Positions 1 through 11,223 of a stretch of DNA of 64,000 nt are shown one piece after another. A model generated the notes under the pieces. It saw nothing but the letters and a program-made list of their open reading frames with translations, was not told where the DNA came from and ran no database searches. The stretch is from Siphonodentalium dalli (Eukaryota; Mollusca; Scaphopoda; Gadilida; Siphonodentaliidae). The position numbers and the translations under genes were made by a program. The number at the start of each line of letters is the position of its first letter. Position 1 is the first letter of the stretch. The stretch is taken from assembly GCA_032622095.1 (NCBI GenBank), contig CP136061.1, positions 137,167,587 to 137,231,586 of the forward strand. The letters run 5' to 3'.

Positions 1-3000
1 CCGGGTTTTCAGTAAGGCGGGTACAAATGATGATTATGTGGCCATATAGCGACACCTTGTGCCACTAAATGTTCAAACTATACGAAATTTCCTTCAAAAT
101 TTGTCGATTTCTTATTTGACATCCCCCCAGGATATCTGTGGGTGGTTAACCGACGGTCAACTGGTCCGGGTTTTCAGTAAGGCGGGTACAAATGGTGATT
201 ATGTGGCCATATAGCGACAGCTTGTGCCACTAAATGTTCAAACTATACGAAATATCCTTCAAAATTTGTCGATTTCTTATTTGCCATTCCCCCATGATAT
301 CTGTAGGTGGTCAACCGACGGTCAACTGGTCCGGGTTTTCAGTAAGGCGGGTACAAATGATGATTATGTGGCCATATAGCGACAGCTTGTGCCACTAAAT
401 GTTCAAACTATACGAAATTTCCTTCAAAATTTGTCGATTTCTTTTTTGCCATCCCCCAGGATATCTGTGGGTGGTCAACCGACGGTCAACTGGTCCGGGT
501 TTTCAGTAAGGCGGGTACAAATGGTGATTATGTGGCCATTTAGCGACAGCTTGTGCCACTAAATGTTCAAACTATACGAAATTTCCTTCAAAATTTGTCG
601 ATGTCTTATTTGCCATCCCCCCATGATATCTGTAGGTGGTCAACCGACGGTCAACTGGTCCGGGTTTTCAGTAAGGCGGGTACAAATGATGATTATGTGG
701 CCATATAGCGACACCTTGTGCCACTAAATGTTCAAACTATACGAAATTTCCTTCAAAATTTGTCGATTCCTTATTTGCCACCCCCCCATGATATCTGTGG
801 GTGGTCAACCGACGGTCAACTGGTCCGGGTTTTCAGTAAGGCGGGTACAAATGATGATTATGTGGCCATATAGCGACAGCTTGTGCCACTAAATGTTCAA
901 ACTATACGAAATTTCGTTCAAAATTTGTCGATTTCTTTTTTGCCATCCCCCAGGATATCTGTGGGTGGTCAACCGACGGTCAACTGGTCCGGGTTTTCAG
1001 TAAGGCGGGTACAAATGGTGATTATGTGGCCATTTAGCGACAGCTTGTGCCACTAAATGTTCAAACTATACGAAATTTCCTTCAAAATTTGTCGATTTCT
1101 TATTTGCCATCCCCCCATGATATCTGTAGGTGGTCAACCGACGGTCAACTGGTCCGGGTTTTCAGTAAGGCGGGTACAAATGATGATTATGTGGCCATAT
1201 AGCGACACCTTGTGCCACTAAATGTTCAAACTATACAAAATTTCCTTCAAAATTTGTCGATTCCTTATTTGCCATCCCCCCATGATATCTGTGGGTGGTC
1301 AACCGACGGTCAACTGGTCCGGGTTTTCAGTAAGGCGGGTACAAATGGTGATTATGTGGCCATATAGCGACAGCTTGTGCCACTATATGTTCAAACTATA
1401 CGAAATTTCCTTCACAATTTGTCGATTTCTTATTTGCCATCCCCCCATGATAGATGTAGGTGGTCAACCGACGGTCAACTTGTCCGGGTTTTCAGTAAGG
1501 CGGGTACAAATGATGATTATGTGGCCATATAGCGACACCTTGTGCCACTAAATGTTCAAACTATACGAAATTTCCTTCAAAATTTGTCGATTTCTTATTT
1601 GACATCCCCCCAGGATATCTGTGGGTGGTTAACCGACGGTCAACTGGTCCGGGTTTTCAGTAAGGCGGGTACAAATGGTGATTATGTGGCCATATAGCGA
1701 CAGCTTGTGCCACTAAATGTTCAAACTATACGAAATATCCTTCAAAATTTGTCGATTTCTTATTTGCCATTCCCCCATGATATCTGTAGGTGGTCAACCG
1801 ACGGTCAACTGGTCCGGGTTTTCAGTAAGGCGGGTACAAATGATGATTATGTGGCCATATAGCGACAGCTTGTGCCACTAAATGTTCAAACTATACGAAA
1901 TTTCCTTCAAAATTTGTCGATTTCTTTTTTGCCATCCCCCAGGATATCTGTGGGTGGTCAACCGACGGTCAACTGGTCCGGGTTTTCAGTAAGGCGGGTA
2001 CAAATGGTGATTATGTGGCCATTTAGCGACAGCTTGTGCCACTAAATGTTCAAACTATACGAAATTTCCTTCAAAATTTGTCGATGTCTTATTTGCCATC
2101 CCCCCATGATATCTGTAGGTGGTCAACCGACGGTCAACTGGTCCGGGTTTTCAGTAAGGCGGGTACAAATGATGATTATGTGGCCATATAGCGACACCTT
2201 GTGCCACTAAATGTTCAAACTATACGAAATTTCCTTCAAAATTTGTCGATTCCTTATTTGCCACCCCCCCCATGATATCTGTGGGTGGTCAACCGACGGT
2301 CAACTGGTCCGGGTTTTCAGTAAGGCGGGTACAAATGGTGATTATGTGGCCATATAGCGACAGCTTGTGCCACTAAATGTTCAAACTATACGAAATTTCC
2401 TTCAAAATTTGTCGATTTCTTATTTGCCATCCCCCATGATATATGTAGGTGGTCAACCGACGGTCAACTGGTCCGGGTTTTCAGTAAGGCGGGTACAATG
2501 GATGATTATGTGGCCATATAGCGACACCTTGTGCCACTAAATGTTCAAACTATACGAAATTTCCTTCAAAATTTGTCGATTCCTTATTTGCCATCCCCCC
2601 AGGATATCTGTGGGTGGTCAACCGACGGACAACTGGTCCGGATTTTCAGTAAGGCGGGTACAAATGATGATTATGTGGCCATATAGCGACAGCTTGTGCC
2701 ACTAAATGTTCAAACTATACGAAATTTCCTTCAAAATTTGTCGATTTCTTATTTGCCATCCCCCCAGGATATCTGTGGGTGGTCAACCGACGGTCAACTG
2801 GTCCGGGTTTTCAGTAAGGTGGGTACAAATGGTGATTATGTGACCATATAGCGACAGCGTGATTCCTTCAAAATTTGTCGATTTCTTATTTGCCATCCAC
2901 CCATGATATCTGTAGGTGGTCAACCGACGGTCAACTGGTCCGGGTTTTCAGTAAGGCGGGTACAAATGATGATTATGTGGCCATATAGAGACAGCTTGTG

Positions 3001-4099
3001 CCACTAAATGTTAAAACTATACGAAATTTCCTTCAAAATTTGTCGATTCCTTATTTGCCATCCCCCCAGGATATCTGTGGGTGGTCAACCGACGGTCAAC
3101 TGGTCCGGGTTTTCAGTAAGGCGGGTACAAATGATGATTATGTGGCCATATAGCGACAGCTTGTGCCACTAAATGTTCAAACTATACGAAATTTCCTTCA
3201 AAATTTGTCGATTTCTTATTTGCCACCCCCCCCCCCATGATATCTGTAGGTGGTCAACCGACGGTCAACTGGTCAGGGTTTTCAGTAAGGCGGGTACAAA
3301 TGATGATTATGTGGCCATATAGCGACAGCTTGTGCCACTAAATGTTCAAACTATACGAAATTTCCTTCAAAATTTGTCGATTTCTTATTTGCCATCCCCC
3401 CAGGATATCTGTGGGTGGTCAACCGACGGTCAACTGGTCCGGGTTTTCAGTAAGGCGGGTACAAATGATGATTATGTGGTCATATAGCGACAGCTTGTGC
3501 CACTAAATGTTCAAACTATACGAAATTTCCTTCAAAATTTGTCGATTTCTTATTTGCCATCCCCCCCCAGGATATCTGTAGGTGGTCAACCGACGGTCAA
3601 CTGGTCCGGGTTTTCAGTAAGGCGGGTACAAATGATGATTATGTGGCCATATAGCGACAGCTTGTGCCACTAAATGTTAAAACTATACGAAATTTCCTTC
3701 AAAATTTGTCGATTCCTTATTTGCCATCCCCCCAGGATATCTGTGGGTGGTCAACCGACGGTCAACTGGTCCGGGTTTTCAGTAAGGCGGGTACAAATGG
3801 TGATTATGTGGCCATATAGCGACAGCTTGTGCCACTAAATGTTCAAACTATAAGAAATTTCCTTCAAAATTTGTCGATTTCTTATTTGCGATCCCCCCAG
3901 GATATCTGTAGGTGGTCAACCGACGGTCAACTGGTCCGGGTTTTCAGTAAGGCGGGTACAAATGGTGATTATGTGGCCATATAGCGACAGCTTGTGCCTC
4001 TAAATGTTCAAACTATACGAAATTTCCTTCAAAATTTGTCGATTTCTTATTTGCCATCCCCCCATGATATCTGTAGGTGGTCAACCGACGGTCAACTGG
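1..4099. repeat. 165-bp satellite array with higher-order repeats
   Basis: About 25 head-to-tail copies of a 164-166 bp unit run from the window edge to about 4099. Units start at 1, 166, 331, 495, 660 and so on, each with CCGGGTTTTCAGTAAGGCGG. The array continues beyond the left edge. Copies differ by diagnostic variants: GATGATTATG or GGTGATTATG, TTTGACATC or TTTGCCATC, and a C-run of 5-11. Those variants recur in order 1483 bp apart (nine units), so higher-order repeats exist. One unit around 2820-2880 has an internal deletion. Short open frames inside it, such as a 109-residue one at 1222-1551, simply read across units and are not genes. The array ends abruptly in unique AT-rich DNA. Confidence 0.97.
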
Positions 4100-4190
4100 G
4101 CCTAATGATCACGAAGGCGGTAGGAATCCTCGTTATAATAGCGTATAACCGTATTGTGATGATATGATATGTTTTCTTTTATTTAAAATA

Positions 4191-4244
4191 CCATCGGATG
4201 GCAAATAGCGCATATCGGTAGAATCGCTATTTGCCATCCGATGG
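4191..4244. repeat. Perfect 20-bp inverted repeat (hairpin)
   Basis: The arms at 4191-4210 and 4225-4244 are exact reverse complements (CCATCGGATGGCAAATAGCG and its complement) around a 14-nt loop. It lies 90 bp beyond the satellite edge. It could be a small foldback element or a cruciform-forming site. Nothing shows that it is transcribed. Confidence 0.8.
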
Positions 4245-5649
4245 CGAATAGCCCCTGCCCATTTTACATGGTGAATTTATGACACAAGAAACCTAACGAA
4301 TAAGCAAGGTCCCTCTCAATATATTGGAATATCATATGACCTATCGGTAAATTATTATACTAAACACTTGCAGTAATTTTACAGATATGAGTACCGTAAC
4401 AAAGTGTAAAAATGAAAACAACAATTGTTTCATAATTTTTTTTATATAGATTCCTGTAAGATGGGACAACATTTTACATTTCAAAATGATCTATGTTTTA
4501 TGATTATTAAATTGTATTGGTTCATTGTGGCCATTTTGCAAACCTTATAGTGAATTAGAGCTCATTCTTTATAAATTATCGGTCATATTGGAAGAAATTT
4601 CAACTCTGTCACGTTTAGGATATCCTTAAATGTTGGATGTCGGACAACTTTCAGACTGGATTTCGCTGAGACTTGGATTCACTTTGGATAGCCGATTAAA
4701 TCAGGCAACGTGTAAGTATCTTCAAGTGTGTGAATAAAGCCATAGCGACCATTTGTGTACGACATTGTCACTGCGTGCACATGTGGTCGCGACTGTGACA
4801 TGAAGAAACTCTTTATTTTGCGCTTGTGCTTTGATTGACTGATAATATGCTGTAAATTATTCCAGAGAAGGATGCACAAACTACGTTCTTACACAATTTA
4901 TTTCATTGATACCATTCAGTGTTGCGAGTATCTCACATTCGTGTGGACTTGTAATATCTCACATTCTTGTGGCCCTCCAGTGAATTATGAACTAATCTGT
5001 GGATGTAACAATTTAAATGTCATGAACTTTCAATGTATTACAAACTGATTATGTCCTATAGTTGTACATGTATATTTACTCTATTGTGACATGTTCATTG
5101 TGTTGTTTTCAGGTTGATTAATATACCATTTATACAACTGTAGCATGGATTTATCCCATATGTGAAACAGCCCCATCTCCAAATGAAACCGCCGTTTTGG
5201 GGGATAATGTGGCCGGGTGGTCTTTTATTTTACAAGCGGCTACACAACTTGCATTGTTTAAGTCTTGTGCGAGAAAACAGCGACACGAGAATTGGACCGA
5301 CGACATATATATGGACGACGAGACTCAAGGTTGACGTGAACCGGACATTGGAAGGCATGAGTAAACGTATATCTCTTGTAAAATATACTTTAAATCAGCA
5401 AAGATAACAAACAATATATTTTGAGCATTCGTCGTGCCATACATCCACCAGAATAAGTCACATTGATGTAGTGTCATAGTTCTAGTTAGTTTCCTGGCAC
5501 GGCCTGTACATGTATGCAAACATGCCACAATCAACCACGGGAAAAATATGCACCTACCGTGCGTTGTCTATCGGTTTGCAAGAATTTAGGATTCAATTTG
5601 GCCGATGTCTTGAAAAATAAACAACACAGCTCTAGCGTTATATATGGTA
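4245..5649. other. AT-rich unique sequence, no gene seen
   Basis: The open frames here are short (up to about 81 codons), overlap on both strands and match no family I recognise. I see no splice-bounded exon and no long repeat. Confidence 0.5.
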
Positions 5650-6394
5650 CTAGAAGGTGACCCGACTTCGTCCGGGCTTTGACCTTGAATTGTCCATTTT
5701 GAAGGTCAAGGTCAAGTGGGGTCACGATTTGACCAGTCCAAAAACACTGCCCGGACAAAAGTACCCGACAAACGTGCCCGTCGAAATCCATCCGGTTTTA
5801 CCCGATTTGACCTTGAATTGATCATTTTGAAGGTCAAGGTCAGGTCAGGGTCACGATTTGACCAGTCCAAAACACCCAGTGGACAAAAGTAACCCCACTT
5901 ATCAAATTTCGTCGAAATCCCATCAAAATTGGCGATTTGACCTTGATGTTACCCGATTTCAAGGTCAAGGTCACGTCGCACGGGCAAATGAATATGCTTA
6001 TGAGACTCGCCTTAAGAAAGTACCCCCACATACCAAGTTTCATCGAAATCCCGTGATATTCGGGCGTTTGACCTTGAAATGACCCGATTTCAAGGTCAAG
6101 GTCACGTCGCACGGACAAATGAATATGCTTATGAGACTCGCCATAAGAAAGTACCCCCACATACCAAGTTTCATCGAAATCCCGTGATATTCGGGCGTTT
6201 GACCTTGAAATGACCCGATTTCAAGGTCAAGGTCATGTCGCACGGACAAATTAATATGCCTATGTTCGTCCCCGGCCGAAAATACCCCCACATACCAAGT
6301 TTCATCGAAATCGGGTGGGACGTTTTCGAGTTCATCGCGAACACACACACACACAGACAGACAGACAGACAGATCTTCCAAAATATATAATAGA
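5650..6394 (-). mobile_element. Non-autonomous Helitron (745 bp)
   Basis: Read on the minus strand, the element starts 5'-TCTATTATATATTTTGGAAG at 6394, just after an A. It ends with a GC hairpin (CCCGGAC-GAA-GTCGGG) and CTAG-3' at 5650, just before a T. TC...hairpin-CTRR inserted between A and T is the classical Helitron signature. Near the 5' end is an ACAG/CTGT microsatellite (about 6343-6372). The body holds about three diverged tandem copies of a roughly 120-bp unit (5950-6300), each containing TCAAGGTCAAGGTCA. There is no Rep/helicase coding capacity. Overlapping minus-strand frames of 95-120 codons are products of the tandem unit. Confidence 0.85.
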
Positions 6395-6586
6395 TGATGC
6401 ATAGGGATCTGTCAGACTGCAGATTCCACGAACCTTGAGGGTGATCATATCTCCACAATCGCTATCTGTTTTCCATGCCCATCAATGTGTTCAAATATGA
6501 CTTACTCTATCTACTCCACCTAAGCCAAATATTGGTCTGAATTGTTGCGACTTTCCTCCGTCAGCTTCACAAAATATGACCCGAGT
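6395..6586. other. Sequence 3' of the PAN exon
   Basis: This is the probable 3' untranslated region of the minus-strand LamG-Thr-PAN gene. I see no canonical AATAAA polyadenylation signal on the minus strand before the Helitron, so the transcript end is unknown. The Helitron may have separated the exon from its original 3' end. Confidence 0.35.
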
Positions 6587-6892
6587 TCATCGACCCATTA
6601 TGAAAAAGGTCGAGCCGTCACTTGGCATGAAAGTGTACGATGCGTGGCAGCCGAACAATTGACACCCCCATTTCCCGTCTGTCTTCCGTGCTGAGAAAGA
6701 TGAACAGCCAGGTGTAAGAGAACAGACATTGGCGCATTCTATTTTGCTTCTTCCTTTCATCAGCATAATACTATCTTCTGCTGGCGAAACGTCCCTATAC
6801 AGTACAGAGAACCGGTCTGCAGCGGTACCATCGATTGGTGGGTCGTTATATATAGATACACAATTTACAATTTGTGATGTTGATGCTGTTCC

Positions 6893-6924
<32 letters not shown>

Positions 6925-6978
6925 CTGCTGCTGATGATGTTGTTGGCGCTGTTGTTATTGTTGGTAGCATTGTCGTCT
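6587..6978 (-). CDS. Terminal exon: PAN/apple domain of a LamG-Thr-PAN protein
   Basis: The acceptor (TTATCTTAACAG) leaves a phase-1 exon starting at 6978. Its frame runs to a TGA at 6589-6587. After a Thr/Ser/Ala-rich lead (TTTTTTTTTMG) that continues the linker of the previous exon comes a cysteine-patterned domain of about 90 residues. It contains SPAEDSIMLMKGRSKIECANVCSLTPGCSSFSA and then KWGCQLFGCH. The C-x3-C-x5-GC-x-SF core is typical of PAN/apple domains, which bind protein or carbohydrate outside the cell. The stop follows shortly after the domain (FFIMGR), so this is probably the C terminus. Opposite-strand and alternative-frame openings here are shadows. What is seen: splice signal, frame continuity and cysteine pattern. 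What is inferred: secretion and adhesive function. Confidence 0.75.
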
Positions 6979-7423
6979 CTGTTAAGATAAGGGATAAGGT
7001 AAGATGGAAATGAGTGGCTAGGCAACAAACGGGTCATATTAAATTGTGAAATGTGTCGATAGCTAATGGTAAGTTCCCTCTTATACAATGTTCTGTGTAT
7101 CCAGAACCCTAGGATGAATTGTCAAGCAAATTATACAACCATAATCATTGTCATAACTGAGATCATATCATGTTTATTAGTTATATATATCATGTGACTT
7201 TCCTACATTCTGGTTGGCTGTATATACTGCTATACTCTTTCAGGTAGAATCCTAGGTTCTGCACTGCTATCGATGAATAGTCACGCGTGGCTATTCTTTT
7301 TCTATTTATATTTATAGTAACAGATTCACCTCCCACAATCGGAATTTCTGAAAACACGGCCAATCTGAAACTACATTGGATAGTATTTGTTGCAATGGTA
7401 TCATTGGACCTAGTGAGAAATGT

Positions 7424-7715
7424 TTAACCCTTTATAATCAAATATACTCATTGGCGAGTAGTTTCCATAGCAAATGTTCAGATAATAAGTTCAACAAACG
7501 GTCTTTTATTGAACTGATTATGTGAACATTTCCCACCAAATTAGATACATTTTTCTGCACCTGCTTCATACAAATTCTTCTGCACCTGTATCGGCTATTG
7601 GTCTGTCTGTCGTCTGCTTTTGTTACTTGAACATCACTCCAAATGAATAATATACCATGTCAATGTGTAACTTTATGACAATATGGAAGAATCCATTTAG
7701 TATAGAAAGGGTTAA
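7424..7715. mobile_element. TTAA-flanked MITE (family T1), copy 1
   Basis: TTAA sits at both ends (7424-7427, 7712-7715) with imperfect terminal inverted repeats of the type TTAACCCTTTATA. The same ends, including the GGATTCT/AGAATCC-like motif and the AGATAATAAG motif, recur at 24290-24531 and 24732-24964. TTAA targets are used by piggyBac and Kolobok transposases. I cannot tell which family moved this element. It is about 290 bp with no coding capacity. Confidence 0.65.
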
Positions 7716-8086
7716 TGACATTATGTCCGATCCGAGTTGTCCAGTGTATTTAAATGGCCTGTTTAAATTTGTCAATTAGACAATTATTATTTAGTGAACG
7801 GTATAACTTCATTTTCCATTCTGCATTAAAGCTAAACAATTAACTTCTCAAATTGTTGCCGAAATTGCCTTGTTAAGCTTGGACGGAGATGAATAAATGC
7901 AAAAAGATATTATGTCAGTTATAACTATTATATCATTATAATGCACTGCAGTGGCTAAACGATTGCCGTCGATTACAAAATTTTAGAGCGGTTTTCAAAA
8001 TTTGCGCAAATAAAAATGTGACAAACAGAAATTTTGTGAACATTCACACGAGTGTCGGTATAACATAATAAATGATGAATGTCTTG

Positions 8087-8187
8087 TTGACTATGCCAAA
8101 AATAGTGGACATCGCTGAGGGATTGCCCACCCGCATGCTACTCGTGGACTATTCCTTCTCTTGGACCATTATTTTGGCATAGTCAAC
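8087..8187. repeat. Foldback repeat, about 100 bp
   Basis: GTTGACTATGCCAAAA at about 8087 is mirrored by TTTTGGCATAGTCAAC ending at about 8187. The arms are about 23 bp and imperfect further in. It is MITE-like and lies in the intron of the LamG-Thr-PAN gene. Confidence 0.65.
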
Positions 8188-8641
8188 GACATGCAAAGCA
8201 TGATCTTTATAGCATGCTGGTATGCTCGAATCGCCGTCGCTTGCGTAAGTGCAGTGCTTAGTTCATAACTTTTATGCGGTAAAGGTTCAACGAAAGACTC
8301 ACGCGAGTGAGAACTTAGCAAAGTGCAACGAGTTGAATACACGATTTCCTCATGATACGTTGCATGGACGGATACAGTGGGGTGGCTATACCAATGAACT
8401 TGCAGCAGCTGGAGGATTCATGATGTGTATTGCCATGGTCTATTCTTTTTGAACATTGCTGGCTCCGGTAGTTATTCCCATGGTTGCCAAATCGTGTGTA
8501 CGTTATCTCAGCGTCGGTGGCTAATATCACTGAAATCAAGCTATTCCACTCGGTAACTATTGCGCGTTGGTAGACAACTATTATGCTGACGACCTCATGA
8601 TATAGCATACACCATTACTGAGATAACAATTGTTTACTCAC

Positions 8642-9817
8642 GTGACGCCGTCGATGCCAGCGTAGGCGTTGGTTGCATTGTTGATGATGATGTTGCTGCC
8701 GTTGTAGAGGTTGTGGCCGATGACCTGGTCGCTGATGTAGTGATAGTAGTAGTTGTAGCGGTCGAGGATGTCTCTGTCGTCGCCGTGGTTGGTGTAGTGT
8801 TTGATATTGTAGTAGTGGTAGTAGTTGTTGTAATTGTGGTGAGAGTAGTAGTGGTAGTAGTAGCAGTTGTTGTCGTTGTTATTGATGTAGCTGTAGTGAT
8901 TGTTGTCGTAGTAGTAGTTGTTGTAGTCGCAGTAGTTGTTGTAGTCGTTGTTGTAGTTGTCGTTATTGTTGTAGTCATTGTTGTAGTTGTCGTTATTGTT
9001 GTAGTCGTTGTTGTTGTTGTTGTTGTAGTCGTCGTCGTCGCTGTTGTTGTTGTTGTCGTCGTTGTCGTCGTCGTCGTCGTTGCTGTAGTCAACGTTTTTG
9101 TAGTTGTCGTCGTTGTAGTCGTCGTAGTTGTTGTTGTCGTCGTCGTTGTTCTCGTTGTTGTCGTCGTTGTTGTTGTAGTCGTTGTTGTAGTCATCGTTGT
9201 TGTCGTCGTTGTTGTAGTCATCTTTGTTGTCGTCGTTGTTGTAGTCGTTGTCGTCGTCGCAGTTGTTGTAGTCGTCGTTGTTGTCGTCGTCGTAGTTGTT
9301 GTAGTCATCGTTGTTATCGTCGTTGTTGTTGTCGTTGTTGTCGTCGTTGTTGTTGTAGTCGTTGTTGTAGTCATCGTTGTTGTCGTCGTTGTTGTAGTCA
9401 TCGTTGTTGTCGTCGTTGTTGTAGTCGTTGTCGTCGTCGCAGTTGTTGTAGTCGTCGTTGTTGTCGTCGTCGTAGTTGTTGTAGTCATCGTTGTTATCGT
9501 CGTTGTTGTTGTCGTTGTTGTCGTCGTTGTTGTTGTAGTCGTTGTTGTAGTCATCGTTGTTGTCGTCGTTGTTGTAGTCATCGTTGTTGTCGTCGTTGTT
9601 GTAGTCGTTGTCGTCGTCGCAGTTGTTGTAGTCGTCGTCGTTGTTGTTGTAGTCGTTGTTGTAGTCGTCGTTGTCGTCGTTGTTGTTGTTGTGGTTGTTG
9701 TTGTCGTCGTAGTTGTTATAGTCGTCGTAGTTGTTGTAGTCGTTGTTGTCGTCGTTGTCGTCGTTGATGTTGTTGTAGTCGTTGTTGCTGTTGTCATTGT
9801 GGTGGTGGTCGTTGTTG
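8642..9817 (-). CDS. Middle exon: poly-threonine mucin-like linker of a LamG-Thr-PAN protein
   Basis: The exon is bounded on the minus strand by acceptor CTGCTTCTTTTCAG (exon starts 9817) and donor GCGTCAC/GTGAGTAAAC (ends 8642). It is 1176 bp, exactly 392 codons, phase 1 at both ends, so it is a skippable module. It reads almost only Thr (ACN codons) with scattered Met, Ile, Ala and Lys. The last 50 or so residues are a Ser/Thr/Ala/Pro mix ending PTLASTAS. Such tracts are usually densely O-glycosylated, rigid extracellular spacers. A 180-bp block (60 residues) repeats nearly exactly about 2.7 times (9160-9640). The opposite strand is also open (poly-Val) because GTN is the complement of ACN; that is a shadow. 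Matching splice sites on both sides argue that this is coding rather than a bare trinucleotide repeat, but transcript evidence is lacking. Confidence 0.65.
9160..9640 (-). repeat. Exact 180-bp in-frame repeats within the Thr-rich exon
   Basis: Blocks beginning near 9181, 9361 and 9541 are identical or differ by one base over 60-110 bp or more. The period is exactly 180 bp, a multiple of three, so the frame is kept. Shorter GTT/GTC trinucleotide repeats fill the rest. Confidence 0.9.
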
Positions 9818-11223
9818 CTGAAAAGAAGCAGGCAATTAAAGCCGCGGATAAATTGGAATCTATTGATGTACTTCTCGTTTAAATTAGGGTCATGCGGATT
9901 CAGGAATGATCTAGACCATAATATAAAGCTGATGTCACAAAAATGGTGCGGGATTGATGTATTTCCACCGCTGCTATGATGTTGGTGGATCCTGCTGATT
10001 TGCTTTAATGATGGTAGGGCAAACTGATGTTGTTACGAAAAAGTACTATTTTCTCCAAAGTCGTAATTTTCGCGGTGTTTGGAAAATCCGAGCGATTTGA
10101 GAAAACGCCAGTGTCTCTGAAACATTAAAAAACTAAAATAATGGCTGCGCTGGCGTATGAAAAAATAGCCACATTGACCATAGAAGATTTTCAACAACTA
10201 GTAATACTAGTATTAAAATATTTTGTAATATATAGGTTTTTGAATGTTTAATACACGTGATGGTTTTTCCTGGATTTGTTCAGGACCCACCAGCATCATG
10301 GCACATTAGCATGTCCACTTAACCAGGGGGTGATTTCAAGCTCAAACAACCCGCATAAAAACATTCGTTTACTTACCAATGGTTGCTGTGGTATTCCAAG
10401 TAGGTTACTCAATCGATGAAATTATGAATACATTATAAAACAAGAGGTGTGCACTCGCGTGCTAGCATACCCCCACCGTGGCAAATTCAACCCGCAGTAT
10501 CCGTAAACCCAACAAATTTTTTTTTTAACTTTTAAGAAAAATTTGGATTAATAATATCGATATGGTGTCGCAAGAAGCTTGTACAGAAAAAAATATTCAA
10601 ATTGGTTCATATTTGTTCGAATGATTGCAGAAACCCAAAAAAGGGTAGAAAATGAAACGCAACTTAACTATGGTAAAAATCATTGTTCCGAACCCATATT
10701 CGAAGAAACTCCCGGAAAATATCCTAACTTGATAGCATCCACACACAAAAAATCCAAAAATGTTCTAAGTCAAAATAAGTCGAAAATGAAGTGTAATGTT
10801 AGGAAAAACAGTCCGAGCCAACCCTGAGCCGCATCATGTAGAGAGGGTGTTGTGAGAAGCATGTATACCAAAAATGATTGAAATCGGTTCATATTTGTTA
10901 AAGTTATTAAGTCGGACAGAATTTTCTAAGTCAAAATAAGTCGAAAAGTAAGGCCTAACTTAAAAATAGAAAGTCGGACCGCACCGCAATTATCATCATG
11001 CGGAGAGGCGGTCCTAAGGAGATTGCATACAAAACATTATTGAAATCGGTTCATATTTGTTCGAGTTATGAGGTCGGACGGACGGACGGACGGACACACG
11101 GAGGGAGAAAGTGTGACGGACAGACGCAGTCAATCCAGTATACCCCCCATTTTCTTCGAAAGTGGGGGTATAATAAAGAAGTGCTACGTGCTTCTGAACA
11201 AATAGATGATATGTGTTACTCAC
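9818..11223 (-). other. Phase-1 intron between LamG and Thr-rich exons
   Basis: It runs from donor GTGAGTAACAC at 11223 to the TTTTCAG acceptor at 9818. The half nearer the LamG exon is a dispersed repeat (about 10440-11175). The rest is AT-rich with no exon seen. Confidence 0.6.
10440..11175. mobile_element. Dispersed repeat with CGGA microsatellite (class uncertain)
   Basis: It starts near GAGGTGTGCACTCGCGTGC and ends near AAAGTGGGGGTATAATA. Three diverged sub-repeats contain GAAATCGGTTCATATTTGTT (about 10600, 10885, 11041). A (CGGA)n tract lies at 11077-11094, and a TATACCCCCC / GGGGGTATA inverted repeat near the end (about 11140-11172). The ACYG-type microsatellite and internal tandem units resemble Pearl/Helentron-type elements of bivalves, but I cannot place its termini with confidence. 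Confidence 0.5.

Larger units (their letters stand above)
6979..8641 (-). other. Phase-1 intron between Thr-rich and PAN exons
   Basis: On the minus strand it is bounded by donor GTGAGT at 8641 and the TTAACAG acceptor at 6979. It contains a TTAA-flanked MITE (7424-7715) and a foldback of about 100 bp (8087-8187). I see no further coding exon; the open frames at 8249-8608 lack splice bounds and domain similarity. Confidence 0.6.

Noticed and set aside
1222-1551. 109-codon ORF in the satellite
   Set aside because: It reads through consecutive satellite units and repeats the same peptide. There is no independent coding sign.
5840-6458. Minus-strand ORFs of 95-120 codons
   Set aside because: They repeat the same peptide from the 120-bp units of a Helitron.
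8713-9882. Poly-valine ORF on the plus strand
   Set aside because: It is the complement of the threonine tract. Only the minus strand has matching splice sites and frame continuity with LamG and PAN exons.
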